From Photorhabdus caribbeanensis (GTDB lineage: Bacteria; Pseudomonadota; Gammaproteobacteria; Enterobacterales; Enterobacteriaceae): a DNA stretch of 40,055 nt. The DNA lies in contig NZ_RCWB01000041.1 of NCBI RefSeq assembly GCF_018448885.1, positions 1 to 40,055 of the forward strand, in the 5' to 3' direction. Under the pieces are notes generated by a model. That model worked only from the letters and a program-made list of their open reading frames with translations. It ran no database searches and was not told the DNA's origin. A program made the translations under genes and the position numbers. Of the stretch, positions 21,297 through 30,110 are shown one piece after another. Numbering within the stretch: the first letter of the stretch is position 1; every line of letters starts with the position of its first letter.

Positions 21297-21887
21297 TTAG
21301 TCATCCTGATGGGGAAAGAGTGTATTATCGATTAAGTCACATAGGCAGTTAACTGTTAGCATATGAACTTCTTGAATTCTGGCGCTGCGATGAGATGGGA
21401 TACGAATCTCTACATCTTGTGGCCCGAGTAAGCCGGCGAGCTCACCGCCATCGTAGCCTGTAAGGGCGACAATCGTCATATCGCGGGTTACTGCGGCTTC
21501 AACGGCTTTAACAATATCACGGCTATTACCATGTGTGGAAATCGCTAATAACACATCGCCGGGCTGACCTAATGCCCTTACCTGTTTAGCATAAATTTCA
21601 TCATGCTGTTTATTGCTTGAAATTGCAGTGATAACCACATTGTCTGCGTTAAGCGACAATGCAGGCAGGCTTGGACGTTCAGTCTCAAACCGGTTGATCA
21701 TATTGGCTGCAAACCGTTGGGCGGTTGCGGCTGAGCCGCCATTACCACAGCAAAGAATTTTGTTACCATTCAGTAATGACTGAACCATCATCATTGCAGC
21801 TCGCGAAATAGCATCAGGTAATGCTTCTGCGGCTGCGATCTGAGTTTGAATACTTTCTGTAAAACAGACTTTAATTCTATCCAGCAC
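21297..21887 (-). CDS. diaA: DnaA initiator-associating protein DiaA
   Basis: 196 residues, a single SIS domain of the GmhA/DiaA type, with [18 protein letters not shown] and [17 protein letters not shown] for phosphosugar-type binding. In E. coli the DiaA tetramer binds several DnaA molecules and promotes initiation at oriC. It is told apart from GmhA by its length and by its neighbours yraN and dolP. 24 bases separate it from yraN upstream. Confidence 0.93.
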   Translation of the reverse strand: MLDRIKVCFTESIQTQIAAAEALPDAISRAAMMMVQSLLNGNKILCCGNGGSAATAQRFAANMINRFETERPSLPALSLNADNVVITAISSNKQHDEIYAKQVRALGQPGDVLLAISTHGNSRDIVKAVEAAVTRDMTIVALTGYDGGELAGLLGPQDVEIRIPSHRSARIQEVHMLTVNCLCDLIDNTLFPHQDD

Positions 21888-21911
21888 GTTTATAACCTAC
21901 TCAGTATCATT

Positions 21912-22292
21912 TTAACGAGTGAACTCATTTTGATTGAAGGCATTTTGCAACCAGTCAAATTGTTGACCAGTAATAGCACAAATATCAAAGCGACAAGAAG
22001 AGGTTTCAAAACATTCACCCCGTTGCAACAACCATATTGCGGCTGCGTGTAATAATTTTTTACACTTGCTATGGGTGACTGTCATTAGGGCATCTCCATG
22101 TTGTCCTGATTTGCGGAAACGGACTTCAATAAAAACCCAAGTTTGCTTGTCTTTCATAATCAGGTCAATTTCACCACCGCGAACTTTCACATTTGCGGCG
22201 ATAAAAGATAATCCTTGTTTTTGTAAAAACAACTTTGCCTGCGTTTCATAGTTGCGTCCTAGCAAATAACTTGTCAGCTTTTTTATTTTCAT
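21912..22292 (-). CDS. yraN: YraN, UPF0102 nuclease-fold protein
   Basis: 126 residues. The motif GGEIDLIMKD followed by FIEVRFRK is the restriction-endonuclease-like core of the UPF0102 family (GEhDLI...EVK/R). Residues around YETQAKLFLQKQGL form the N-terminal helix. The function is unproven. The gene is conserved between lpoA and diaA in enterobacteria, as here. Confidence 0.9.
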   Translation of the reverse strand: MKIKKLTSYLLGRNYETQAKLFLQKQGLSFIAANVKVRGGEIDLIMKDKQTWVFIEVRFRKSGQHGDALMTVTHSKCKKLLHAAAIWLLQRGECFETSSCRFDICAITGQQFDWLQNAFNQNEFTR

Positions 22293-22340
22293 CCTGCTTT
22301 TTTATTTTCATTCTCTGAAATGAGTCATTTGAATTGAAAG

Positions 22341-22360
22341 GCCGCTTGGTGACAAGCGGC
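22341..22360 (-). terminator. Hairpin between lpoA and yraN
   Basis: Perfect 8-bp stem GCCGCTTG/CAAGCGGC with a 4-base loop, six bases after the lpoA stop. On the minus strand it is followed by CTTTCAATTC, a weak T-rich tail. It may attenuate transcription into yraN. Confidence 0.6.
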
Positions 22361-22366
22361 AAGTAA

Positions 22367-24109
22367 CTAAATAGCCGTGATTTGGCCTTGATGATATTTC
22401 ATCCATGAAAGCTGTCGGAAAATGGTGCAGTTTTCCTGAACGGACAGCATCCCGGAAGCACCATTGAGATGGAAATCACTTTGAAGTTGAACCTGACTGA
22501 ATTGATTTGCTAATGACCAGGCATCAATGCCCATAGCGTAAAGGCGCATCAAAGAGTAATCATTTGCAAATTTATTCGCTGCTTGCTGCATCAGTGGCAG
22601 GTTAGCGCCGGCGATTAAGGGAATATCACTGAATTGCATTCCTTCCATCTCCAGGCGGAAATCGGGGCCAACGCCAGCCTGATTACTGCGGGAACTTGCA
22701 TAAAGGGCGGGCTTATCGCGGGAACTGATCGCCATATCAATCATTGTCTTAATCAGCGTCAGTTCATCTAGGGTAGAAACAATATAGACTGCATCTACTG
22801 GGCCGCCGGTAGAGGCAGGAACGACGTCGGTGTTTATCTGAGGGATTTCCAGATTACCAATGGCGATTGATGTAGGTTGATTGCTTGTAACATTGACCGC
22901 TGTTCCGGTTAGGCGGATACCCGTACCCCTATTAATTAATTGTTTCAGTTCGGCGGAAGAGCCAAAGGTTTGTTGCAGAACAGTATGCCCCCCTTGTTTT
23001 TGCCATTCCTGTGCAAAGGCATTGGCAATGCGGTCGCCAAAAGCTCCTCTGGGGACCAAAATCAGAGGATTCTGTTTCTGTTGCTGCCAAATGTGTTCCG
23101 CGGCATTTTTCGCTTCATCTTCTGGTGATAAAGAAAAATAGCAGATATTGGGCTGTGGTTGAGCATTATCTAACTCGTTGAGTACTAGCATATTTAATGA
23201 AGGATTTATCTGAACGAGTTTAACCACATCGGGTTTCAGTAACGGCCCGACAACTAAATTCACGCCGTCTTGCTTAGCCTGAATTAATAAATTTTCCAAT
23301 GGCTGGCTTGCTGTGTCATAAATTTTGACCTGTTGGGTATTAATCGGCGCATTGGCTATGACCGGTGTTGTCTGAATAGTTGGTGTTGCTGATTCTACGG
23401 GCGCCGCTTCACTGGGGGACATATCGGTAGAAACCACGCCATCTGACGTACTATTGTTGTCTGCTATAGATAAATTTTCCGGGTTTTCTGTTGGCAATGA
23501 TGGACTTGGTAAACCGGCCTGAGCATCGAGAAAACCTTGGCGAATGGCTTCACCGAATACTTTTGCTTGACCACTTAATGGCAGGAACAGAGCAAGATGG
23601 ATATTCGTATCTTGCTGTTGGATGGCTGCTGATTGTAACTGCGTTGGGAGTGACAGTGCGGCAGGGTTTTGTGGATAACGAATTTTCCAGTCATGGATAG
23701 CCGCCTGTAGTTTGTCAGAGTCCTGTTTGTTATCCTGATAGGCACTGAGTAAGTCCAGCCAGCCTTGCAGAACATTTTCATCAGCGTTGATGACTAACCC
23801 ACGGCGTTCTTGTGGTGAAAGACGAGTCAGCATTTGCCAGGTATCATCAATATTTTTTTGATGAACCGTACTTTCTTTCAGAAGTGATTCCTGAGCGATA
23901 TAAGCACGGATAACATCAAGAGAAGGTTCGCCATGAGCGGCATCAATGATGGATTGATAACGGGCGATTTCTGTACTGATTTTGTCCTGAGTTTGCGAAG
24001 GTTGTTGCCCCTGTTGGTCAGGCGCGGTACATCCTGCGATGATCATAACTGTCAGCATAGCTGAACAGACTAAACCAGTTTTGATACGCACAAAAATTGA
24101 GGAAAGCAT
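22367..24109 (-). CDS. lpoA: Penicillin-binding protein activator LpoA, shortened N-domain
   Basis: 580 residues from the ATG at 24109 (MLSSIFVRIKTGLVC). The frame extends 24 codons further upstream, but a start there would bury the lipoprotein signal. The lipobox IAGC gives lipidated Cys27. The C-terminal domain, which in E. coli binds PBP1A and stimulates its transpeptidase, is complete (LALFLPLSGQAKVFGEAIRQG through ICYFSLSPEDEA to AMGIDAWSLANQF). The N-domain is not: after a short linker the sequence jumps to ISTEIARYQSIIDAAHGEPS, which corresponds to about residue 137 of the E. coli protein, so roughly 90 residues of TPR-like helices are missing. A low-complexity serine/proline linker (about 200-250) joins the domains. 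It is divergent from rsmI. Confidence 0.93.
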   Translation of the reverse strand: MLSSIFVRIKTGLVCSAMLTVMIIAGCTAPDQQGQQPSQTQDKISTEIARYQSIIDAAHGEPSLDVIRAYIAQESLLKESTVHQKNIDDTWQMLTRLSPQERRGLVINADENVLQGWLDLLSAYQDNKQDSDKLQAAIHDWKIRYPQNPAALSLPTQLQSAAIQQQDTNIHLALFLPLSGQAKVFGEAIRQGFLDAQAGLPSPSLPTENPENLSIADNNSTSDGVVSTDMSPSEAAPVESATPTIQTTPVIANAPINTQQVKIYDTASQPLENLLIQAKQDGVNLVVGPLLKPDVVKLVQINPSLNMLVLNELDNAQPQPNICYFSLSPEDEAKNAAEHIWQQQKQNPLILVPRGAFGDRIANAFAQEWQKQGGHTVLQQTFGSSAELKQLINRGTGIRLTGTAVNVTSNQPTSIAIGNLEIPQINTDVVPASTGGPVDAVYIVSTLDELTLIKTMIDMAISSRDKPALYASSRSNQAGVGPDFRLEMEGMQFSDIPLIAGANLPLMQQAANKFANDYSLMRLYAMGIDAWSLANQFSQVQLQSDFHLNGASGMLSVQENCTIFRQLSWMKYHQGQITAI

Positions 24110-24172
24110 ACTGTATCCAGCGATGTTTTTTTCAAAGATGCTCAATTTTAAATCGGCCATTCGGATGAAACA

Positions 24173-25039
24173 ATGAATCAACCTAATCGAGCAGTGGTTA
24201 CGACATCCACGCTATATGTTGTGCCAACCCCCATTGGAAACCTGGGTGATATCACTCAGCGTGCGCTTGAAGTTCTTGAGCATGTCGATCTGATTGCTGC
24301 CGAAGATACGCGACATACTGGCTTGTTGCTTCAACATTTTGCCATTAATGCGCGCATGTTCGCACTTCATGATCATAATGAACAGCAGAAAGCAGATCAA
24401 TTAATTACAAAACTCCAACAAGGGCAAAGTATTGCATTAGTCTCTGATGCAGGAACGCCCTTGATTAATGATCCTGGTTATCATGTGGTCCGCCGTTGCC
24501 GTGAAGCCGGTATTCATGTTGTCCCGCTTCCGGGACCTTGTGCGGCGATAACCGCTTTGTCTGCTGCGGGCTTGCCATCGGATCGTTTCTGTTACGAAGG
24601 ATTTTTGCCCGCAAAACGTAAAAGCCGGAGTGATACTTTGCGGGCTTTGGAAAAGGAGTCGCGCACATTAATTTTTTATGAATCCACTCATCGTCTGATC
24701 GATAGTTTGGAAGATATGGTTGAAGTATGGGGAACTGAACGTTACGTCGTTCTGGCGCGGGAATTGACAAAGACTTGGGAATCCATTCAGGGGATGCCAG
24801 TAGGTGAACTTCTGGCGTGGGTTAAGGAAGATGAAACCCGTCGCCGTGGTGAAATGGTATTGATCGTTGAAGGCTATAAAAAACGGGATGATGATATTTT
24901 GCCTCCAGAGGCATTAAGAACGCTGGCACTGCTTCAACAAGAATTGCCATTGAAAAAAGCGGCTGCATTGGCGGCAGAGATTCATGGCGTGAAGAAAAAT
25001 GCACTTTATCGTCATGGGTTGGGACAGAATGAAGAATGA
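24173..25039 (+). CDS. rsmI: 16S rRNA (cytidine-1402 2'-O) methyltransferase RsmI
   Basis: 288 residues of the tetrapyrrole-methylase fold: [19 protein letters not shown] at the start, [13 protein letters not shown] and [17 protein letters not shown] as SAM-binding loops, and a C-terminal helical tail. In E. coli it adds the 2'-O-methyl of m4Cm1402 in the P site. The start at 24173 is 63 bases from the divergent lpoA start. The ribosome binding site is poor (CGGATGA). Confidence 0.96.
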   Translation: MNQPNRAVVTTSTLYVVPTPIGNLGDITQRALEVLEHVDLIAAEDTRHTGLLLQHFAINARMFALHDHNEQQKADQLITKLQQGQSIALVSDAGTPLINDPGYHVVRRCREAGIHVVPLPGPCAAITALSAAGLPSDRFCYEGFLPAKRKSRSDTLRALEKESRTLIFYESTHRLIDSLEDMVEVWGTERYVVLARELTKTWESIQGMPVGELLAWVKEDETRRRGEMVLIVEGYKKRDDDILPPEALRTLALLQQELPLKKAAALAAEIHGVKKNALYRHGLGQNEE

Positions 25040-25078
25040 TAGCAATTGCTAAATTAGGGCGGATAGTTGGTAAATGCC

Positions 25079-25107
25079 TATACATCGTTAAACAAACCTC
25101 TTATAAT
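25079..25107 (+). promoter_or_regulatory. rnpB promoter
   Basis: A perfect -10 TATAAT at 25102-25107, 8 bases before the RNA 5' end, with TATACA at 25079-25084 as a weak -35 at 17-base spacing. Followed by CCGTCGC, a GC-rich discriminator. Confidence 0.6.
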
Positions 25108-25114
25108 CCGTCGC

Positions 25115-25494
<380 letters not shown>

Positions 25495-25495
25495 T

Positions 25496-25537
25496 AGCCC
25501 TATTAGATTGAAATCTGATGGGGCTTTCACTTTTTTA
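25496..25537 (+). terminator. Intrinsic terminator of rnpB
   Basis: AGCCCTATTAGATT pairs with the facing AATCTGATGGGGCT arm (12 of 14 plus G-T pairs), followed by TTCACTTTTTT. The T-run reaches the end of yhaK on the other strand. Confidence 0.85.
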
Positions 25538-26236
25538 GGCCGCCAGATCAATTAACAATCCCTGAAATTCAGTATCTGCTTTCAAAACTAGTCGATTTTC
25601 TTCATGAATAAAAGCGCCATCTCCGCATTTAATCAAAGTATTATCCCTGGAATTGCCTCTTATTTTTATATTGCCGTTTAGAGATTGCAGATAGGCATTT
25701 TTTCCTTTTAATTGCAGATGATGAGATTGATTTTTAGTAAGGAAAATATGATTTACCCAAACTTGCTGACGTAATTGCATACTGCCATCTTCTGCGGTTG
25801 GAGAAGCTAGCATAGCTAATGGTTGTTCTGGTAACTCCATTCGTTGCAATGGTAAGCTTTCCTGTTGAGGAAAGGCATTCAACCAAAGCTGTAAGCGCGT
25901 CAGTGGTTTGTTAGTACTGGCATTATGTTCACTGTAGCTGATGCCTTGACGGGTAGAAAATAGCAGACATTCTCCCTTGCGGGCTCTGATGTAGTTGCCT
26001 TCGCTGTCACGGTATTCTGCTTCACCTTGTAGAATAATATTCAATATATCCACATGTGGATAGGATTTAGGTTGGAAAGCGGCTTTGGGGGCGATGACTT
26101 CTTGATTGAGTACACGTAGTGCGCCATAACCTAAAAACTTTGGGTCAAAATAGTGACCAAATGAAAATGTATAACGAGCCTGTAGCCAACCATAGTCAGC
26201 TTTTCCACATTGTTTTGCTGTTCTATTTATAATCAT
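25535..26236 (-). CDS. yhaK: Pirin-like protein YhaK
   Basis: 233 residues from the ATG at 26236 (MIINRTAKQCGKADYGWLQARYTFSFGHYFDP). The frame runs nine codons further, but AGGTAA sits at correct spacing for this ATG and the length then equals E. coli YhaK. It is a bicupin pirin family member; the cupin segments FDPKFLGYGALRVLNQE, YPHVDILNIILQGEAEYRDSEG and GISYSEHN are conserved. E. coli YhaK is a cytosolic, oxidation-sensitive protein without a firm activity. The gene is divergent from yhaJ, as in E. coli. Confidence 0.93.
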   Translation of the reverse strand: MIINRTAKQCGKADYGWLQARYTFSFGHYFDPKFLGYGALRVLNQEVIAPKAAFQPKSYPHVDILNIILQGEAEYRDSEGNYIRARKGECLLFSTRQGISYSEHNASTNKPLTRLQLWLNAFPQQESLPLQRMELPEQPLAMLASPTAEDGSMQLRQQVWVNHIFLTKNQSHHLQLKGKNAYLQSLNGNIKIRGNSRDNTLIKCGDGAFIHEENRLVLKADTEFQGLLIDLAA

Positions 26237-26346
26237 GATGGCAGTTACCTGAAAAAAACACATACTAAGAATAGTAATTATCTGGACGGCGAAATGTTAG
26301 CCAGTTAATCTGGTCGCCATATTCAAATTTCCTGATTGAGAAAAAT

Positions 26347-27243
26347 ATGAGCAAAGAACGAGCGCTTACACTGGAATCTCTCCGGGTCATGGATGCGATT
26401 GACCGGCGGGGAAGTTTTGCTGCGGCTGCGGATGAGCTTGGCCGCGTTCCTTCTGCACTTAGCTATACGATGCAAAAATTAGAAGAAGAGCTGGATGTAG
26501 TACTGTTTGACCGTTCGGGTCACAGAACTAAATTCACCAATGTTGGTCGTATGTTGCTTGAGCGTGGACGCCAATTGCTTGAAGCGGCTGATAAATTAAC
26601 CGCTGATGCAGAGGCATTAGCGAGAGGTTGGGAAACTCACCTGACAATTGTTTGTGAAGCGTTGGTTCCGGCTTCTTCATTATTTCCATTAGTGGGCAAA
26701 CTTGCTCAAAAATCGAATACTCAGCTCTCTTTATTGACTGAAGTTTTGGCTGGTGCATGGGAGAGGCTGGAAACGGGTCGGGCGGATATTGTTATTGCAC
26801 CAGATATGCATTTTCGCGCATCGGCAGAAATTAATTCCCGTCAGCTTTACAGCATTACCAATGTTTATGTCGCTAGTCCTGATCATCCTATACATCAAGA
26901 GCCGGAGCCTTTGTCCGATGTCACGAGGGTGAAGTACCGTGGTATTGCTGTAGCAGATACAGCGAGGGAGCGCCCGGTATTGACGGTTCAATTGTTAGAT
27001 AAGCAGCAGCGTTTGACGGTCAGTTCTCTGGAAGATAAACGCCGTGCTCTCTTAGCCGGGCTGGGCGTTGCTACTATGCCTTATCCTATGGTGGAACAAG
27101 ATATTGCAGAGGGGCGTTTGCGGGTGATTAGTTCTGAATACAGCCATGACACAAATGTCATTATGGCATGGCGACGAGATAGCATGGGAGAAGCTAAGTC
27201 TTGGTGTTTACGGGAAATCCCTAAATTATTTGTTAGTCGGTAA
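26347..27243 (+). CDS. yhaJ: LysR-family regulator YhaJ
   Basis: 298 residues, as in E. coli. The N-terminal winged helix (about 8-66) reads MDAIDRRGSFAAAADELGRVPSALSYTMQKLEEEL and is almost unchanged from E. coli, implying the same DNA target. The periplasmic-binding-protein-like effector domain covers about 95-295. In E. coli YhaJ activates yqjF and responds to quinone-like or nitroaromatic breakdown products, and in enterohaemorrhagic strains it affects type III secretion. Here yqjF is 3 kb away with an islet inserted between, and yhaK is divergent 110 bp away. Confidence 0.95.
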   Translation: MSKERALTLESLRVMDAIDRRGSFAAAADELGRVPSALSYTMQKLEEELDVVLFDRSGHRTKFTNVGRMLLERGRQLLEAADKLTADAEALARGWETHLTIVCEALVPASSLFPLVGKLAQKSNTQLSLLTEVLAGAWERLETGRADIVIAPDMHFRASAEINSRQLYSITNVYVASPDHPIHQEPEPLSDVTRVKYRGIAVADTARERPVLTVQLLDKQQRLTVSSLEDKRRALLAGLGVATMPYPMVEQDIAEGRLRVISSEYSHDTNVIMAWRRDSMGEAKSWCLREIPKLFVSR

Positions 27244-27354
27244 GTAGAAGTGATGCGAACAATCAAATTAGAAGATAGGCTGTAAAAAACATGATTCGAT
27301 GATTGTTTAACAAAATATGAAATTGTGGCACAACGAATCTAACATTCGTAAATG

Positions 27355-27401
27355 GCGCCAGCCAGTACAGCAGACTGTCTGGTTGGCTGTGCTGCTCTTT
27401 T
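27355..27401 (+). terminator. Long imperfect hairpin with T-run downstream of yhaJ
   Basis: A roughly 40-base palindrome whose arms contain CAGCCAG...ACAG and CTGTCTGGTTGGCTG, with CAGA at the centre, immediately followed by GCTCTTTTT. A second hairpin, CTGCTC-TTTTT-GAGCAG (27392-27408), overlaps its end. It could be the yhaJ terminator, a small RNA 3' end or a mobile-repeat relic. Confidence 0.5.
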
Positions 27402-27435
27402 TGAGCAGAGCTGACATCATTGGTAGGTGTAAATT

Positions 27436-27564
27436 TTGTCTGAACCCAAGTTTTTTGATCTCTATTCGATGAATATTGATGGTTCTATTTTTTGGGTACC
27501 AGACAGTGATGAAAACAGGGAGACTTTCGGATTTATTAATAACACCAGAACTGTTTTTCTTTAG
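27436..27564 (+). pseudogene. Possible remnant of a small protein gene
   Basis: A 42-codon frame starting at TTG after TAGGTG, reading SEPKFFDLYSMNIDGSIFWV and ending NNTRTVFL. The amino acid composition looks protein-like (aromatics, D/N turns), unlike its alternative frames, but it has no ATG start and no recognised family. More likely a fragment of a lost gene than a working one. Confidence 0.3.
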
Positions 27565-27763
27565 GTCAGAATGGTTGTCCTGATGTTAATATATTCTTAT
27601 ATGGTTGTTGGCTCTATTATTGTGTATCTTTTCTTTAATCAATGGCAATAAATAAGACAGGCCATAGTGCATTTTTCTTTGGCAAGAAAGATGCTACTAT
27701 AGCGACTGCCTGACTTTCTGAAAAATTGTACTTATCAGCCGAATTCGTCTCCATTTGTTATTT

Positions 27764-28534
27764 TTAGCCAAAATAATTTTTTGCCATATTATATTGTTTG
27801 ATAAGATCATCGGTATTATCGTATGTGACAGACCAGCTGCTTAGATTAATTGTTGTGTTATGTTTAGCACTGTCTTTGTTCTTTTTTTTATAATCTTTTA
27901 TTTGTAGTCTCCAACGTATTCCTAATACCCCAATTCCATCGCCTGTGTCTTTTTCTTTATCGAAATTATCTATTAGTAAGAGGAGTTTTATTCTCCACCC
28001 GGAATCATAGTCTTTGATATTGTCATCATTAATTGAGCTTAGGAGATTTGTTAGCGCAGATTCCATATCTGTTTTGTCCAGTGGTTCTACTAGAGTCTCA
28101 GAAGATCCCTTGGCAATTTGGATAAAGGCACTTTTCACTGCCTCTACGTTATCATATTTATCTGTTGATGCTGGTGGATCATCCTCATTTCCTGAAAATG
28201 TACTACAATTTTCCCCTAGCCATTTAAAATGTTCCGGTACACCAATATAAATTAGTTTCGTTTTGTATCCGAGGGCCTCATCTTCTGGTGACCAGTTAGC
28301 TTTGGATGTATGTACGAAATTCTCATCAATATACTCCCCAATTGCAAATGACTGTGTACTTCCTGTAATTAGTTGTTTTCTTACGTCTTCAATATATCCT
28401 GTGAGTAAACTTTCATCAGTAAGTTCACATGTTAGTCCAAGAGCAGTCAATTGTGCCTTTAAGTCACTTGCGGATAGTTGGTCTGGTGTGTCTTTTCTTA
28501 ATTTTACATTTATTTTTTTACCTTGAATAATCAT
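27764..28534 (-). CDS. Unrecognised 256-residue protein of the accessory islet
   Basis: Start ATG at 28534 with CGGAGAG at ideal spacing. No signal peptide and no membrane helix, so it is cytoplasmic or leaves by another route. The N-terminal third is charged and helical (DLKAQLTALGL, SLLTGYIEDVRKQL). The middle carries an acidic loop (GNEDDPPASTDKYD). The last third looks like alternating beta strands: GWRIKLLLLIDNFD, GVLGIRWRLQIKDYKK, TTINLSSWSVTYDN. Two cysteines, C36 and C110. I recognise no family. The strand-rich C-terminus recalls pore-forming or lectin-like folds, but that is only an impression. It lies 98 bp downstream of the small exported protein on the same strand, probably in one transcript. 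The AT-rich composition unlike the flanking core genes suggests acquisition. Confidence 0.75.
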   Translation of the reverse strand: MIIQGKKINVKLRKDTPDQLSASDLKAQLTALGLTCELTDESLLTGYIEDVRKQLITGSTQSFAIGEYIDENFVHTSKANWSPEDEALGYKTKLIYIGVPEHFKWLGENCSTFSGNEDDPPASTDKYDNVEAVKSAFIQIAKGSSETLVEPLDKTDMESALTNLLSSINDDNIKDYDSGWRIKLLLLIDNFDKEKDTGDGIGVLGIRWRLQIKDYKKKNKDSAKHNTTINLSSWSVTYDNTDDLIKQYNMAKNYFG

Positions 28535-28632
28535 AAACTCTCCGTTATTACTTTATGGGAATTAAATGTTGATTTAACAATGCGTTATAGGCACATTGAT
28601 TAATGTGGACTCTCTTTTTCTAGCTTAGAATT

Positions 28633-28971
28633 TTATGATCTATAAATTAATTCAATGCCTCTTAAATTGCCAAGTCTTACGCAAATGTTAACTTCTAATG
28701 CATTGAGATAAGCATTATGACTCATATCATAGAGCCCATAAACACCGTTACCCTCTGTAATACCGGGGGTTAGATATGTATCATACCATTTCCCTTCTAC
28801 TAATACATTCATGGCTGGTCCATTTCCATTTTGATTGCTTGTAATATTTATACTGCTTATAGATGTGTTAGCAATTAATTTACCGTCGCAAACATCCTTT
28901 AATTTTCCTGCTCCGGCAGCATAAAATGGCATTAAACAAATAATGGTATAAGCAATTGAATTATATTTCAT
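28633..28971 (-). CDS. Small exported protein, possible AB5-type B-subunit-like fold
   Basis: 112 residues with AGGGAAG before the ATG. The Sec signal peptide ends AAGA (cleavage after about residue 21), leaving a mature chain of about 91 residues with two cysteines, C28 near the new N-terminus and C97 near the end, placed as for a disulfide joining the first and next-to-last strands. The order is strand (SISSINITSN), strand (AMNVLVEGKWYDTYL), a helix (MSHNAYLNALE), then strands NICVRL and GIELIY. This size, the cysteine spacing and the strand-strand-helix-strand-strand order resemble B subunits of AB5 toxins such as the subtilase-cytotoxin/pertussis-like group. I cannot align it to one with confidence. 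First gene of a two-gene operon with the 256-residue protein. Confidence 0.75.
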   Translation of the reverse strand: MKYNSIAYTIICLMPFYAAGAGKLKDVCDGKLIANTSISSINITSNQNGNGPAMNVLVEGKWYDTYLTPGITEGNGVYGLYDMSHNAYLNALEVNICVRLGNLRGIELIYRS

Positions 28972-29954
28972 TTGTCTTCCCTATTCGTTTATTGTATGAA
29001 GGATTCTGTGAATTATCTGGTACAGGTATTTTGGTGAAATTAAAACACAATTATTAAAATACTAACTATTAGTCTGAGTGACTATCAATATTTTTAGTGG
29101 GTGTCCTATTAATTAAGTGATTTTCTAATGTATGTAGTTATGTGTCAAGTTGTTTTTTTCAGTTTTTTTGTCAATTGATAATATTGTTGATTTATCTCTT
29201 TAAATACGCTTTTTTATTTAATGGTTATAGGATTTTTTAATTTCAATCTGCAATTTAAAAAACAATTTGTTGTTTATTTAAAATCGACATAATTAATATT
29301 ATTTTACGGAGAAAGTGGTTGTAATATAATAATTGTGGCTATTGTTAAAATGGTTTTTAGTTTAATGTGATAATGTTGATTTTTTATTATTTTATTGTCT
29401 GGAATATAATGGGTGATAATTATGTGAAGAGAATATATTAATAGTGAAATTAAATAATAAAAATATGTGAGTTTTAATTTAAATATCTATATAAATAATT
29501 ATCCTACGTTGTAATAGTAATCATTTATTATGAAGTTATTTAATTGTAATAAGAGTGAAAGGATTTTTTTAAATGTGGTAATGTCTGATTTATGCTGAAA
29601 TATATTATAACCTGTTTGTGAATATAATATTATTAATGTATGGTGATTTATTTGATTTTAAGATATTAAATGAAATGAATTTAAATAATTATATTGTGAT
29701 TAAATAATCTTTAAATATATTAAAGTTAATTTTTTTATTTAAATTAGCATTGTGGGTGTTAATAGAATTTACACTGAAAATCCTATACTCTTTATATGAA
29801 ATTTTTAAGGGTGCTTTTAACATTTTAATTTGTTATCTAACATGGATTTAATTAATTCCTGCTGAGAAATGAGGTGGTTATTTATTTTGATAAAATAACT
29901 ATTTTACCAGAGTCATTGTGATTCAATAGAAGTTGGGCCTATTGATTAAAGTGA
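28972..29954. other. About 1 kb of very AT-rich gene-free DNA
   Basis: Mostly A and T with runs of T and ATTATT-type words and no reading frame of note on either strand. It lies upstream of the two-gene islet operon, so it must contain that operon's promoter, and probably bound silencing proteins of the H-NS type given its composition. I could not single out a promoter with confidence. Confidence 0.6.
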
Positions 29955-29982
29955 GCCGAAAGATCTTCGAGATCTTTCGGCT
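29954..29982 (-). terminator. Strong perfect hairpin downstream of yqjF
   Basis: Arms AGCCGAAAGATCT and AGATCTTTCGGCT form a 13-bp perfect stem with a 3-base loop (TCG). On the minus strand it lies about 130 bp after the yqjF stop and is followed by CACTTTAAT; on the plus strand by TGCTATTT. The strongest palindrome in the window. The right boundary of the islet falls here. Confidence 0.65.
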
Positions 29983-30110
29983 TGCTATTTACCTTTATGG
30001 ATATTGGATATCTGGCTGATAAAATCCTTGAGCGAGAGTGGGATTTTGATCGTTTCGCCTTTTACCTGAAAACTGTTATTTTTCAGATTCATAACAGTCA
30101 TAGCAGGAGA

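Larger units (their letters stand above)
27244..27763. other. Spacer after yhaJ, start of an accessory islet
   Basis: 520 bp with a long imperfect palindrome (27355-27401) followed by a possible gene remnant (27436-27564) and AT-rich DNA. No intact gene is recognised. Confidence 0.6.

Noticed and set aside
24110-24181. Longer LpoA start upstream of 24109
   Set aside because: Would put 24 residues before the lipoprotein signal peptide and overlap the divergent rsmI start.
27764-28534. Cyt-type or other named insecticidal toxin
   Set aside because: Only a vague strand-rich C-terminus is similar in style; no motif could be aligned, so no toxin name is given.
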